Source: Pseudoscleropodium purum (Eukaryota > Streptophyta > Bryopsida > Hypnales > Brachytheciaceae). From it: a stretch of 64,000 nt of DNA. The DNA lies in the NCBI GenBank assembly GCA_963969395.1, contig OZ017796.1, positions 40,848,243-40,912,242 of the forward strand, given 5' to 3'. This document shows positions 25,301 to 45,000 of this stretch, one piece after another (positions within the stretch are counted from its first letter, which is position 1; the number at the start of each line of letters is the position of its first letter). The notes below the pieces were generated by a model. That model had not been told where the DNA came from. It saw only the letters and a program-made list of their open reading frames with translations, and did not search any database. The position numbers were made by a program, and so were the translations under genes.

Positions 25301-25605
25301 GATAATTTCTGGGTTTTTTTTTCCATTGTAGACACGCTGGTGGCGTAGTGAGTCGATCACCTCCCAGGAAGTGGAGTGAACAAGATGATTACGCGCAACC
25401 CAGAGCTTTGTGGCAGCAAATGTCAGCTGAAGATCAAGAGCAGACGGCTAAGAATTTCGCAGGCCACATCATGGGTGCCAAAGAATCGATCATTCAGCGG
25501 CAGATTGGTGTGTTCCGGAAGTGTGATGAGTCTCTAGCCAAGAAAGTGGAGGAGATGTTGGCTGTGAAACGAAAAGCCAATGAGCCTTACACTATGGTAG
25601 CTTAG
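22361..25605 (+). CDS. CAT: Catalase (heme, small-subunit type), 7 exons, 511 aa
   Basis: It converts hydrogen peroxide to water and oxygen. Exons: 22361-22467, 22774-22917, 23196-23514, 23910-24227, 24372-24584, 24750-24910, 25332-25605; 1536 nt, all GT-AG. The active-site signature [15 protein letters not shown] gives catalytic His70, Asn143 lies in VGNNTP, and the proximal heme ligand is Tyr353 in [24 protein letters not shown]-pocket residues Trp298 and His300 (VWSHKDYPL) are kept. Blocks such as [19 protein letters not shown] and GIEASPD are those of clade-3 catalases (animals, fungi, bacteria), whereas flowering-plant CAT1-3 differ at these sites. The family-typical residue after Ala356 is His/Gln but here it is Ser. 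The protein ends PYTMVA with no SKL-type peroxisome signal, so its location is unclear. The start is the only ATG before the conserved region. Confidence 0.95.
25119..25270. repeat. 41-bp minisatellite in catalase intron 6
   Basis: About 3.7 head-to-tail copies start at 25119, 25160, 25201 and 25241. Each carries a variant of GTAGTCAAGTT, then TCCAAAGAGCATTGATTA and GGGAA. The repeat explains much of the larger size of this intron (24911-25331). Confidence 0.75.
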
Positions 25606-28240
25606 AAAGGCTTTGTGCAGAATTCAAAGTGGAATATAGATTTTTCGAAACTTTTGATCAAGTTCAATTTTAGTGTATAGTGGATCAGCAAACAGTGTGT
25701 GCGATTGTGAACATGCACATCCAATTTGTTAATGCGAAATGCGAAATTTCCCTCCGTGGAAATATACAAAAAACCTTCTGCTGTTTGCATTAATACTACT
25801 TTATTATGCTACTTGTTTTGTGTTGCATACAATGTGTATATTGAATCTCTGCAGACTTTTTCATGCTGACTTCCTTCATATCTTGAATTTTTTTTCACAT
25901 GTTGAATTTTTATTAGTACAACTGTAAAAATGTTAAATACCATTTCAACATTTGTTTTGAACTTATACAATGTTAACTTGATGATTTACAGTATGTACTA
26001 CTGGTAGTACTTCAGAATACTAGTTTTTGTTTGTTTGTTTTTTATAACAAATGGTGAATCATTGCATTATAAAAAACACCAACAAACAGCCAAGCAGAAA
26101 AGCTGGACAAATGAAGAGAGAAAAGCACAATCAAAAGAAACCAAACAAACTCAAAAGAAAGAGCAACAAGGGCCCTAGTGGTCCAACTAAAGTGGAATGT
26201 CCTTCCCTATTAGATAACAAATTAGCACGAAGCCAAGTATTATTGAATTGTCACCAAATCCTCTCAAAGAAAGAATACTAGTTTGATTCTATTCAAAATA
26301 GAAGAATTGGGGAATTGTTCAAAGGATTGTTAAAAGTAATGACGATAAGAAGATTGTTTCTTGTGGATGATTTACTTCTAACATATTTAGTTGTCCAAAG
26401 TCCAAATTCAAATTTTCTTGTGTCTACAATATAACATTTTTTATGTGCTTCTAATAACAATATTTTCAAATTATACTCTTTCAACCCTTGAAAACATATT
26501 TATTTTTACCCTTGTTTGATATACTCCATTCTTGATATCTTATCTAAATTCATAGATGACATTGACCTATCAAAAAAAAAAGAACAAAGTAAAATGCATA
26601 GTCTAGTACATAAGTAAGCATGAAATAGAATATAAATGCTTTATCTAAGTTTGTTGAGATAAAATTTGTACTTGCAATTCCATCTTTAGACATACTTTGC
26701 AAACTTGTAAGAGAATGCTATAGATTTTTCTACACATCTATAATGATGATTCGAACTTGCATTATGTAAAAGTTGAAAGAATGTATTAGTGAATATTGAA
26801 AATGGTGCAATGTATTGTATCTATAGAAAGTTGGTGGAAAATATTAAAGGACCATGTTAAAAATGAACTTTGGTTGAAGACTAGGGAAGAAATGATCAAA
26901 GATTATACAGAGTCGTATCTATGATACTTTGTAGAATGAGTGCTGCAATTAGTGTAACAAGTGGCAACATTTGTAAATAGAATCCAAGCGTTATAATGGC
27001 AAATTCACATATTTTTTCCAAACTTCTTAGTTTTCAAATGCTTCATATTCTAAAAATAGATTGTTCATATTTCTATAGTATTTTTTATGATTTTTAATCA
27101 AATAGATTTTTGAGGTTGCATCATCAATTTGAAATTTCTTCTTATATGCATTTTGAGGTTCAAAATACAAAGTATGTAAGGTAGTAAGTATCCCATTTAA
27201 AATACTTTTTCTATTCTATGCAACTAGATATTAGCTTATGACTTAAATGTATTTATCCTAAAATCATCATTCTTTAGTAAATGAGATTTAAGCCACAATA
27301 AGATGACTTGGTGGTCACAATCACAAATATTTGAGTGCTACTAACAAAGTAACCTAGAATGACTACAATAGGAACTCCTACCTTTTAGAATTTGGATGTA
27401 AATCCTTTAGAGAAAGAGGCTATTTAATGACTTTTGCATTCTAACCATTTTAGCTTTATAAGATGACAATTATAGATACACTATATTTTTATGACTATTG
27501 AGAAAAAATGAAGCATCACACTTCAAATAAAATTCATAACCAATTTGTACTTTGTCAAAAATACAAGATTTCAATTACTATTCCATTTGTTTGTAGTAAA
27601 ATAATAATAATAATAATTTTGACATTCACATAAGAGCATGCATAACATTTAGGAGCATGTATTTTCACTTTCTTAGCTCTACAGTAAATAATGTGGAATA
27701 TTCTACATCCATTTGTAGCTAAGTGGATAGGTGGAGGATCAATGTCATGAGTAGGGTATATGAAGGCTACTAAATGTTATGAGGTAAGGTAGAACAACCA
27801 ATATTTGGGTATCTTGTGTAATATCCTAATTGTTCTTTCTATTTTTTAGAGAATGAATTAGTTGAATTGACTCAAATACAAGGAGAATCATATTAATTTG
27901 GTAAGGACTGAAATTGATATGAATTTTCAAACCAAAATATAAAACCATTAGTAGGTGGAGATCATAACCATTTTAGAAAGGTTCATAATTAGTGACCCAC
28001 CATCTTAATTCCATTTGATGAATGATTTAAAAGCACACGTTTAATATTCTAAATGCACCTCTTTTATTGGTTGAAGCTAAAACTTATTATAATAAGTATT
28101 TATTCACAATTTAGGCCATCTAAACCAACATTTATTGAAACATATCTTTATCAACCTTAAATTGTTCATTAATAGATGTGAACTTGATGTCATTCTTTAA
28201 CAATAACACCCAAATACTTGACCAAAGAAAATGACTTAAA
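25606..28240. other. Catalase 3' flank and gene-free AT-rich spacer
   Basis: The first few hundred bases should include the catalase 3' UTR. The segment 26038-26250 (TTTTTTATAACAAATGGTGA onward, purine-rich) resembles part of 58.63-58.70 kb (TTTTTATAACAAATGAAATG), perhaps the end of an old retroelement. No gene is seen. Confidence 0.4.
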
Positions 28241-28348
28241 CTTATATACTCTACAAAAATGGGTGGGAGATTGGTGCAAATGGGAGGGTGTTGTAGATGG
28301 CAAAATTATATAGCTAATGGCTAATGGCATTGGGTTGATTGACTATAA
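28241..28348 (+). repeat. Direct repeat, left copy (~108 bp)
   Basis: Shares ATGGGTGGGAGATTGGTGCA and TTGATTGACTATAA with the right copy at 28869-28969, with about 15 percent divergence judged by eye. The two copies bracket about 520 bp that belong partly to the TTAA element family. Confidence 0.65.
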
Positions 28349-28479
28349 GGTAGACATGCCTATTACTACTTTAATTTGCAATCTAAATAACTTGGGCCAA
28401 CTCCAAGACGGGTACATATTTTTAAGAGGAGTGTGCTTATCTTACAAATCAAATCTAAGTGGAATTATAATATTTTGGG

Positions 28480-28867
28480 TAGGTATAGAGTCTTTGAAAA
28501 CTACAACTACCTACAAACTACAACTCCTAATAACTTTCATCTCATTAATCAAAATATAGTGATTCAAATTTTTTCATGTATATATAAATATAAAATAACA
28601 ATTTCAAATTCTTATTTTAAAAAAGTGATTTTTTAAGAATTTTTTTATTTGCCTGCATTGCATGCCAAGCAATGAAAATTAAATATCATGCAATAACTTT
28701 TTAACCATGTAGTCAAAAGTTATGAAAATTGTTGGCCCTTGAAGCTACTCCTTAGGCACATGTTGTGTGAAAATATCAAAAAGAAAAATTAGAAATTCCA
28801 TTCATAGTGAGTTGCCTTAAATCACCATGTTCAAAAAACAAAGTTTGGTATATGCTTTAGGGGTTAA
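28480..28867. mobile_element. Partial TTAA-family element, right end
   Basis: The sequence from about 28480 to the terminus GCTTTAGGGGTTAA matches the right half of the element at 0.27-1.2 kb, including ATGTAGTCAAAA, GAAGCTACTC and GTTGTGTGAAAAT in the same order. No matching left end is found nearby, so it is truncated or was cut by the direct-repeat rearrangement. Confidence 0.55.
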
Positions 28868-28868
28868 G

Positions 28869-28969
28869 CTTATACACTCTGTAAAAATGGGTGGGAGATT
28901 GGTGCAAATGGGAGAGTCTTATAGATGGTAGAATTGGGTGACTGATGGTATTGGATTGATTGACTATAA
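28869..28969 (+). repeat. Direct repeat, right copy (~101 bp)
   Basis: Second copy of the repeat at 28241-28348, starting immediately after the TTAA that ends the partial element. The arrangement could come from a segmental duplication or an insertion that carried flanking DNA. Confidence 0.65.
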
Positions 28970-31037
28970 TCTTAGTCCATTTCATTTACAATGGATAATT
29001 GTAGAAGGTGACTACATTGTATAGGAGTGTAAAGTCTTAGGCCTGGTTAATACTAGCCTTGGGGGCAAATAGTAGGCTAGCCTAATTTGCATGAATTCAA
29101 GCCTTGAATCTAGCCTAAGTTCAACAATCCAGTCACAATTAATATAAAATCTTGAGGCCTAATTTTAGGGTCTAATTTCCAATTCACGTGCTCTTGGATA
29201 TTTTAATGATCAATTAAAAAAAATATAAAACCCACATCTTTTCTTTTTTTCTTCCTTTTTTTTCTATTTCAAAAATAGAAGAGAGATTTCTGTATTTATT
29301 TGTAAACCTTTTCTTTCCTCTTTCTATTTTTTTGTATTTAAAAAAAATATATTTTATTTAACTTTTTCATTTCTCTTCCTATTTCTTGTGAACATTTAGA
29401 TTAATTGTAAGGTGCCAAAACTATACCACCTACTCTAAAGCAACACGTAGAATGAGTTGTAGTTCCAGCCCATAAAGACCTTGGACCAGATTTTGAAGAA
29501 TTGAGTGATTCTATTGGTTCAAACTTGAGGAGTGGGGCCGGCCCTGCATGTGTAAACCGAGCCTGCTGCTGATGAGTCACTGACGGATACCGACGTAACT
29601 TCCAAGACCGAGATGCCGGTTCAAACTGAACTTCAAAGGATAAGACATCCATGCCCCCCCCTTCCTTGAAGTTGCATTTGCTTTCCCTTGGGCTGTTGTC
29701 TTCCCCAAAATTCGCTGCTGCGATGACCCGCCGCTGCATCCGATCACAAGCAAGCTTAAGTGAGAAGCTCCCATACAAATTCTCATGCTCTGATGCACCT
29801 ATTTTGACTTTTTCTCTTCACTTGGCGCTTGGTTTTGAAATTTGACAATTGCCAGATCCATCGCAGGATGGGTTTTAGGGTTTAGCGCTCAGCTTTGGTC
29901 GTGCGGATCGGGACAGAGGACGGGATTTTGCGTTTTGCTAGTTTCAACGGATCGGAATCTGATGGTGCTTTCATTTCCTTGAACTCTAATTGAGATTGAA
30001 TGTTTGGTCGCGTTCTTGATCGTTTATTTTTTTGGCAACCCTAATTTCTGGTATGCGTCATCGATCCCCTGCGTCTCGCATTGCGTAAGGTTTGAGTGCT
30101 GGTGCTGGAGTCCTAATGTTGGAGCGATTTCTGGGAAAAAGGTTGTCGAATGTGGTATTATGCGTAGGTTTTGGATTAGTTCAGCAATGAATTTGGCAGG
30201 TGCATCATGGATTGAAGGCTTTTGAAACTCTGACTCCCCCCCGCCTCCTCGTTTTGAAGGTTTTGGGAGCTCAGGTGAAACAGTGTCCTCCTGAGGGTTC
30301 AAAAATCTAGGGAGCTGAGTGTTCTTTGGGCGTAGGAATCAATGCTGGTTCTCGTTAGCATCTTTGGTTTTGTGGGAATCAGCTTGAGGATGAAGAGTGA
30401 CGACACTGCTAGTTGAAGCAGCGGGAAGAATCGCGATTAAGGTACATTTTGCAATTCCACCTGGTTCCTTAAGTCATTCAACTATAATCTCACTGAATGT
30501 CATTCAAGTAGCAACCTTCACCCTTTTAGGACGAAAGATCCATGGGTTTTAAATGACCATCTTGATCAATCATACTTGGAAAGTACAATTTAAGCGGAGA
30601 AGATTTTTATGTCATTAGATTGTGTGAAGAACATTGCATGTATTGGTTCAATAAAGTTATTTTTTTTAAATAACGATGAAAAACTCCGTATTAACTCCTC
30701 AAAAATACCTCAAAATTACATGTCACCAAATTATTGTTTTCTCTTCTTTCAAGGGTTAGACCAACGAAAATTGCCGCACGCCAAGATTTCATTCATGGCA
30801 GGTGTCCTGATTTGAGCTTCTCAGCTTTAAGAAGAATAGTGGATAGTTTTGGGAAAGACACCATATTGACCTTGAAAATCCCAAATAATTCAGTCACGAA
30901 AACACTTTTGTTCGATTCCATTTTCACGTGCCAAGCATCGAAAAAATTTCAAAATTAATCGTCATGATGTGCACATAGGTCAGATCCTCGTAAGTTCGGT
31001 TTGAAGGAACTTACCTTAAGCAAGTGCAGGATTGACG
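28970..31037 (+). promoter_or_regulatory. ABHD18 upstream region, likely leader with a 5' UTR intron
   Basis: AT-rich until about 29400, then balanced composition. A reversed telo-box (TTTTAGGGTTTAG) is at 29873-29885. GATTAAG before GTACAT gives a possible donor after 30441, and AAGTGCAG ending at 31029 gives a good acceptor 8 bp before the start codon, so a 5' UTR intron of about 590 bp is likely. A 125-codon open frame on the minus strand (29401-29778) has no recognisable domain; it could be an exon of an unknown gene but is not supported enough to call. Confidence 0.45.
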
Positions 31038-34000
31038 ATGGTGGCGGTCAACTTGGGAGCGGCGCATTATTGGCTGGACCACATTTATGGGGCCATTATG
31101 CACCGGATGCGACTGGCCCCGCCGTTCTTCTCCGGCGGGTGGGGCGGGCCGAAGCTGGAGCTCCTGGAGCAGATGTCAAGGCAGCTGATTGCACAAGGGC
31201 TGGCGCAAGTCTCTCTGCAGCATTGGCCACCTCCTGCTATCAATCCCGTGTGGAAAACGGTGTGGGAGTCCCGGAGAGCCAGGTTGCAGGAAGGCGTTTT
31301 TACCACGCCGTGTGAGGAGATGTTGAAGCAGGTATTGCCGATTGAGAGTCAAACTGCCCGTGTTCGACTGCTTAGCCCTCGCCATGTCCCTACGCACGAG
31401 GCATCCTGTGTGGTGCATTTGGCTGGTATAGTTTCTGCAACTCCTGTTGCCAACGAGGCCTTCTTCAATTATGTTTTTGAAGCACGGCTATGGTGGAATG
31501 CTTTGGGTGATCACTTATGATATGGCGTTGTGTTGACTAGCCCTTTTCAGCCAAAGAGTCGTAATACCTTAAGGACGCAGAGGCCCAAATGGGGTCTAAT
31601 TATCTTTAGAACTTTTGAGTGGGTCGGATGTTCCGTCTGTTCTGTTTTTTGTTCTCCTTTTGTCCAACTCGTGTAATGATCTTCTCTGATTCGAATGATA
31701 TAAATTTTGGCCTGTCTGAATTGTTTTTCTTACGATCAATCAAATTGGTCATTTTAGTACCATGAAATGTCGCTGCTTTCGGGGTCAATACAATGTTCCG
31801 TCGTTGACAGAGTATCAACACGCCGTTGGTATCTCGTACCGGTAGTCCTTATTCTATTTTGGGGAATGGCCAAGAATTCTTATTTTGGTGGAATGATTTT
31901 GCAGGCACTGGTGACCATGGGTTTGATCGACGTCTGCGATTAGGTGGTCCGTTAATAGAGAAGAACATTGCTACTATGGTGCTGGAAAGGTGAATATCTG
32001 GTAACTCCCCAGCTTGATTAATTGATCTGCAATATGTGGGAAGATAATTTGAAGTTGATTTGATCTTGAGAATAAGGTGGTTTGCAAAGCCCTACCTACC
32101 GTTGTTAAGTCATCACCTCGAAGGTACATATTTAAGCATCCGGTAAAAGTCAAAAGCCTATCCAACGCACGTGCGCACATTCGAAGTAACAAAGATTGAT
32201 AAGACTCACATGAATGAAGCTGAAAAAGGCCCAGGCTTGGTAGATATGCTGTTACAATCCTAAAATCAGGTTTCATGCTGCCACACTAGATGTCCAGATG
32301 CATAACTCGTCATTGGTTCATTGGACTTTTAAGCAGGACCTGAATGTGACAATATTGTGTTGGAGGCCTTGTGTTCGTTTGAATGCATCTTATGATGTAG
32401 AGACGGTTTAGTTCATACTTTGTTAGTAAGCCGTTCTAGAATGGTGGTTGCAGTCCTTATTACGGGAAACGGCGACCGCCTTTACAACGGGGAGCAAGGT
32501 TGCTGTGTGTGAGTGATTTGTTATTGTTGGGAAGGACAACCATTGAAGAAGCACGGTCTCTTTTGTATTGGTTGGAGATAGCGCAAGGATACAAGAAGCT
32601 GGGGATTTGCGGGCTTAGCATGGGTATGTGTGTGTTTTACATTTTACTCTCTAGAATTGCAGCCTATCTATATGGTCTAGACGTACTCCTGAGCTCCGTT
32701 ACTATTCACCGGAGGATCCCATCAAACTCTTTGCCAGGGCTTGTTATTTTCATATGAGGCTTAAGCCGTCCGTCGATGTGTCCTGGCCCGATTTTCTTAG
32801 TTTGTGCGTAAGTGTTTTATTTCCTGCACTTTTGATGTTCCAGTTGGGTTTCCGGGAGTGGCTGAAAGTTGGTTTCCGTGGGCGTTGTACTTGTCCAGGG
32901 GGCGTACATGCTGCAATGGTGGGGTCATTGCACAGAACACCTGTGGCCATTTTGCCGTTCTTGACTCCCCACTCGGCAGCAGTAGCTTTCTGTGAGGGCA
33001 TACTGCAGCACGGGACTGCCTGGGATGTGCTGATGCGGGATGAGCTGCTCTCTGGATCCATGACGCGCGAACAAGTGGTTGAGCGCTTGCGGACTGTTTT
33101 ATCTCTCACGGATGTTACTCAATTTCCCGTTCCACAAAACCCCGAGTCTGTCATCTTCGTGGCTGCTACAGTAAGAATGCATTTGTCCATTCTTGTAAAT
33201 CTTGTACCATTTGTTTTCATTGAGCGTCTAACCTTCATATTATGACCCTCCGCAATAGAAGAATGTCACGATGCGTTACTAGCAGATTTTGTCTTTTCGT
33301 CTTTCGGTGTTTGCTTCCAAGTTATAGGCTCTTTTGTCATCCAGTTGGGCGGTCTCTCGTTACTGTGAACCTCAAGGGCCCATAGATTTTGGAGATTGCT
33401 AGAGTGTTGCTTTTGGGGTTGCAATCACCAAACAATGGAATTCGCTAGTAACTCATTATAACACCCCTAATTGCGTTATCGTATTAAGTAACGGTGTCGA
33501 CTCTTTTTGTGCCCTCGAAACATGCCAATCCGGGTCCAACTTTGTGCTTTGGGGGGATGGAACTATGATAACATTTCATATATTAACACTTCATTGGTTT
33601 CTCCCCCAAATTGGGCTTTTGGGTCCTATTTTGAAACTTAGGGTCAAGATTTATGTTGCTCCTCAAGTGTTGCTAAAACCATTTGGCCCCTTGGTTTTTT
33701 ACGTGGTTGTTTTTTGTCCAAGTATTTGGACAATACTTGGAGGATAACTTCAATTCTATTGGGTGAATGCATTCAAAGTAGGGGAAAAAAGAGGAACGAC
33801 ACTCATAGGATAGCTCTAATATGGCAATATATGGCTTCAAGAATTGAATGTGACAACTCCATGATTAATCCGTGCTTGCCACCTTGAAGTTGGGAGTTCT
33901 TAAATAAGTTACAGTGGATAGGGGCAACATTAGGTTGCTTCTGTGAGGTTTTAATGTTTTAATATTATTTTATTCCTATGAATGATCAAGTAATCAGCGC

Positions 34001-34206
34001 ACCTGAATCATTGATTTGTGGTTTTTCTTGCTCATCAGGATGACGGATATGTGCCGGACCATTCTGTGCTGAAACTGCAGAAAGCATGGCCAGGTTCAGA
34101 AGTTCGATGGGTCAGAGGTGGTCACGTCTCTTCTTTCATATTACACAGCAAGACGTTCCAGAAAGCTATTCAAGATGGTTTGGATCGGTTACCTCCATGC
34201 AACTAG
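31038..34206 (+). CDS. ABHD18: ABHD18-type alpha/beta hydrolase, 5 coding exons, 360 aa
   Basis: Exons 31038-31425, 31905-31989, 32454-32623, 32899-33170, 34039-34206; 1083 nt in frame with GT-AG junctions. The protein matches the plant ABHD18 (DUF2048) family from its first residues: MVAVNLGAAHYWLDHIYGAI, PFFSGGWGGPKLELLEQM, VVHLAGTGDHGFDRRLRLGG, RLLCVSDLLLLGRTTIEEAR. The nucleophile elbow is GLSMGG, the candidate acid is in DDGYVPDHS and the candidate His is in GGHVSSF, giving a full serine-hydrolase triad. Family proteins are about 350-400 aa, so it looks complete. Its substrate in plants is not established as far as I know; a lipid-ester role is a guess. The ATG at 31038 fits the family N-terminus; an in-frame TTG two codons upstream is not used. 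Confidence 0.9.
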
Positions 34207-35628
34207 AGGTTGTACAGTACATTACTGGTAGTCATTCTTTGTCGCAGATTTATCCTTGTGTAGTTAAACAACACCATTGATTCAGGTGGTCGAGTATCCT
34301 CATATTGAGGATTTCATGACATGCTAGAAGTACATTGTGATAGAAGGCACTGAAAGATGAAGAAACAATTCGGGGGCATAATTTATTGGACAGGTATTGT
34401 CCTGCTTAGTTCCGGTTGCTCTGCGGTTGGTTTTGCTCAATATCAGGTTTAGGTTCGTGAAATTTGAGTATCACCTCTTGATCATGATTCATGATGTTTT
34501 TTTCTCTTTGATTTTCGAATGACTCTGAAAGCTCCTCCTTTCCAACTTGTTCACTGAAAGTGACAAATATGAGAGATTGATCAAAGAGATATTTCAAGTT
34601 TGTCCGCGAATCATAAATAATAGATATTCAGTTGTGACACTCGTTACACAAGTTCCACTATACAGTTCTAGGGTCATGAAACTTGGATATTCACAAATAT
34701 ATTTTCTTGCTCCCTTAACATTCTGTATCAGTGTTGAGGGGGATGCCTTCCCTTGTAAACTTGGGAACGAAAGCATCTACAATTGCCTACTCCACTAGAA
34801 AGTACACTTTCCGTCTCACAACATGAGTCCTATTTCTTTATATAGTAATGAAAGTATTAAGGATTTGATAATGATTTTTCAATGCTTGTTAATATCAAAT
34901 GATTCCGCAGTGAATGTACAATGAGTTCTCTCAATTGCAAAACAAGTGAATATGGGTATTAGTTGCAATCTAAGAAAGATCAGAATGTAAAGAGGTTGTA
35001 ATAAATATGAAGTATCAATGTTTCTAATAGATTTGCAAAAGAATAGCTTGGAATTCAATAGATTCATTGGAAGTTCTATGAAAAGTTTAATGTCTTTTGG
35101 TCTTTGACCCAACTTTATATTGCTATAAAATATTGAGTTTTCAACATTTTTGGGGCCATTTAATAGTTGACGCCAAAAACAAAAGAAATCATCTTCAACC
35201 CTAAAATCAAATCAGATCTGCAGTAAAGAAGAGAAGTAGTTGATGCCAAAAACGAAAGAAATCATCTTCAACCCTAAAATCAAATCAGGTTTGAAGTAAA
35301 GAAGACAAGTAATTTGGGACAAATTTAAAAAAAAAAAAAAAAAAAAGGAACTGGTATTATGGGACTGAGGGAGTATGCAAGATTAGATAGCACTCTATAA
35401 CTAGCCCCATAGACCAAAAAAATTATATCAATGATGGCAGGCACCCAGACTCCAGGGGTGATGAAAAAAATGGGAGTCATATCCTATATTGAGTGATATC
35501 TAGGCTGCCCTTCCAGGCATCTAAAAGTACATGACACTATCAAGTCACTACAGTAGTGCAAAAAAATTGAGATTTCCAAATGCATCTCAGTAATCAGTAA
35601 TCAGAATATGGCTAACTGACTGAGCTCT
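34207..35628. other. Intergenic between convergent ABHD18 and ABCC genes
   Basis: The two genes converge on this 1.4-kb spacer, which must hold both 3' UTRs. It contains a 73-bp tandem duplication and a long A run at about 35328-35346. No gene is seen. Confidence 0.5.
35165..35310. repeat. 73-bp tandem duplication
   Basis: Two copies starting at 35165 and 35238 share GCCAAAAAC, GAAATCATCTTCAACCCTAA and AATCAAATCAG, with few differences, so the duplication is fairly recent. Confidence 0.75.
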
Positions 35629-43769
<8,141 letters not shown>

Positions 43770-45000
43770 TTGCGGCACTGCCACGGAAAGAGAAACATTC
43801 TCATAATCAGATGCTGTATTGAACCATATGTAAAACCAAAACAGAAACACGGACCCTCTCCTTCCAAATACATCGTCCAACAGAAAAGAGAAAACAGAAA
43901 GAGCTTTCACAAGAACTCGCTTAGGCCAGCTCGTATTTAATAGTTACCCAAGCCCGCACTAAACCCTGCTACCAACGATGCTCCAGACTTCTAATTGCCA
44001 GTAACAACATATCATGACCTCCAAAGTCCACAACGATACGACACGGGACGGTCGTGCACGTCTCAGCCCTACAAATCGCGAATTACAAAAGAATGCACTC
44101 ACATGACCGAGCACACATTCACGAAATTCGCGACTCGAGTCCACAAAATTCACAAAATTCCAGACTCAGTATACTCTAGCAACGCGTCGTCTTAAGCAAA
44201 AAACTCGCACAACATCACACTTGCACATCAGTAAGGACGAAAAACACCCCAAAACTAGTCTCAAACCTCCAGTGACCACTACAAAAAACCTCATCCTAAA
44301 GTTCAATACCACAACAACAACGGAATTCACCACACATGCCGAAACTAAAAAATTCCATGCAACATTAAACCCCGAAAAACTTACACACCACACCACCCTG
44401 AACGCCTAAAATTTTGCGTACACACAGATGAACAAGAGCACTCACGTGACCGCAAATTGGACGACACCATAGAAGCTCAATTGTGCCGAATCGTCTGCGT
44501 GCAATGGGGCGCTGGAATGACGGAAGTGAGGAGCAAAACGAAACTCCAACCGTTCGTTTGCTCCACAGCTTGCGCCCGAACTTGTCCCCCCAGGCCTCAA
44601 GCTTGTTGCAGAAGCTGGCAAGAGAAGTTGAAGTTGGGCTATTCCAGGTAAAACCAGAAGTCGAAGCGGCACGCGAGATCAAAGCTGTGGCCAAGAGCAA
44701 CTGATCAGCCCCTGGCGGCCTGCAAAACGCCTGTAAAGGACTGTGGCAAACATAGTGAAGGGCGCCAGTAGGGCCTGCACTCGGCCTTCATCGATGCGCG
44801 CGGGTTTCCGGGGCACGGGATGGCCAATCGGATTGTCGCACCCGGCCCGGCCCGGCATTGACCCATGCACTTCCTCGGGCCTGGCAAGTGGAAAGGTAGG
44901 AAGCTCATTGTGGACTGTTTGGTCATTTGTGCATAATTACATACAATTTTTGAATTTGTAATTTTATTTTTGCAAAAGAACTGCAACTGATTATGGTTTG
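43770..45000 (-). promoter_or_regulatory. ABCC leader and promoter; possible divergent small exon
   Basis: The likely 5' UTR intron ends at 43778, and the leader should lie between 43.8 and 44.7 kb. 44450-44900 is GC-rich, including a run of CCCGG units near 44839-44856. On the plus strand a 73-codon frame (44483-44704) contains a plausible amphipathic stretch (ASSLLQKLAREVEVGLFQ) directly followed by a GTAAAA donor-like site; it could be the first exon of a divergent gene, but no continuation is found. A 111-codon minus-strand frame overlaps it. Neither is called as a gene. Confidence 0.4.

Noticed and set aside
29401..29778. 125-codon minus-strand frame near the ABHD18 promoter
   Set aside because: Gene-like composition, but a second overlapping frame is equally open and nothing in it is recognised; left uncalled.
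43770..43910. Longer N-terminus for the ABCC transporter starting at 43910
   Set aside because: The extra 47 residues have no counterpart in ABCC4/14 proteins, and a good splice acceptor lies 8 bp before the ATG at 43769, so this stretch is probably 5' UTR intron.
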